Position numbers and translations under genes: made by a program. This document shows, piece after piece, positions 5,107-5,121 of a stretch of DNA of 5,121 nucleotides. Position 1 is the first letter of the stretch. Every line of letters starts with the position of its first letter. The notes beneath the pieces were generated by a model, which was given only the letters and a program-made list of their open reading frames with translations, was not told the origin of the DNA and did no database searches. Source of the DNA: Brachybacterium sp. (lineage in GTDB: Bacteria; Actinomycetota; Actinomycetes; Actinomycetales; Dermabacteraceae); contig JAKDNE010000248.1 of assembly GCA_030451965.1 (NCBI GenBank), positions 1 to 5,121 on the forward strand. The letters run 5' to 3'.

Positions 5107-5121
5107 CCAGATAACGACCGT
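5107..5121 (-). repeat. Right terminal inverted repeat
   Basis: CCAGATAACGACCGT is the perfect inverted copy of 4-18. It runs to the last base of the window, so it is unknown whether it continues further. It lies four bases after the stop codon of a short plus-strand ORF. Confidence 0.9.

Larger units (their letters stand above)
4..5121. mobile_element. Tn554-type tyrosine-recombinase transposon carrying a TetR/MFS efflux cargo
   Basis: The segment is bounded by a perfect 15-bp inverted repeat (4-18 and 5107-5121). It contains a tnpA-tnpB-tnpC recombinase operon plus a TetR-MFS pair, all on the minus strand. Two consecutive tyrosine recombinases followed by a small HTH/coiled-coil protein is the gene set of the Tn554 family. 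Unlike the classical element as generally described, this one has terminal inverted repeats and a second conserved block inside each end. TnpC, not TnpA, lies next to a terminus, and the cargo lies upstream of tnpA. All five main reading frames look intact, so the element may be functional. The exact boundaries are inferred: only three bases (TAA) lie outside the left repeat and none outside the right, so target-site changes cannot be judged. Confidence 0.82.

Noticed and set aside
1..5121. CRISPR array, tRNA or rRNA genes
   Set aside because: No regularly spaced repeats and no cloverleaf or rRNA-like sequence were seen; nearly all bases lie in the five genes.

Overview
The window reads as one nearly exact-length mobile element from a GC-rich bacterium, most likely an actinobacterium. 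The base composition, the codon choice with mostly G or C in third position, and a leaderless-looking promoter with a TANNNT -10 box point that way. A 15-bp sequence at positions 4-18 recurs as its perfect inverted complement at 5107-5121, the last base of the window. Almost everything in between is accounted for by five genes, all on the minus strand, so transcription runs from right to left.

Left to middle (131-3101) is the mobility module: tnpA (3101 to 1992), tnpB (1995 to 523) and tnpC (523 to 131), packed with overlapping stop and start codons. TnpA and TnpB are two different tyrosine recombinases, both with a complete R-K-H-R-H-Y catalytic set. TnpC is a small protein with a helix-turn-helix followed by a coiled coil, of the kind called DUF6262. 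This trio is the signature of the Tn554 family of tyrosine-recombinase transposons.

Right part (3173-4977) is the cargo: a TetR-family repressor followed by a 12-TM major facilitator efflux pump, again with an ATGA overlap. Upstream of the repressor is a perfect TACATAC-N10-GTATGTA palindrome, which matches the E. coli AcrR operator layout. It covers the -10 box and the start codon, so the repressor and pump are probably autoregulated and induced by a pump substrate. The substrate cannot be read from the sequence.

The ends (1-130 and 5001-5121) hold no convincing gene. They carry the terminal inverted repeats, a second conserved inverted block (ACCRTGACGT) 30-31 bp inside each end, and weaker repeats. 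A 27-codon plus-strand ORF ends just before the right repeat.

The most interesting points are these. The Tn554-type recombinase trio sits between clear terminal inverted repeats, whereas classical Tn554 is known for lacking them. The ends have a two-block layout that suggests recombinase binding sites. The only clear promoter in the element is the drug-responsive one, and no convincing terminator separates it from the transposase genes, so inducing efflux could also raise transposition.
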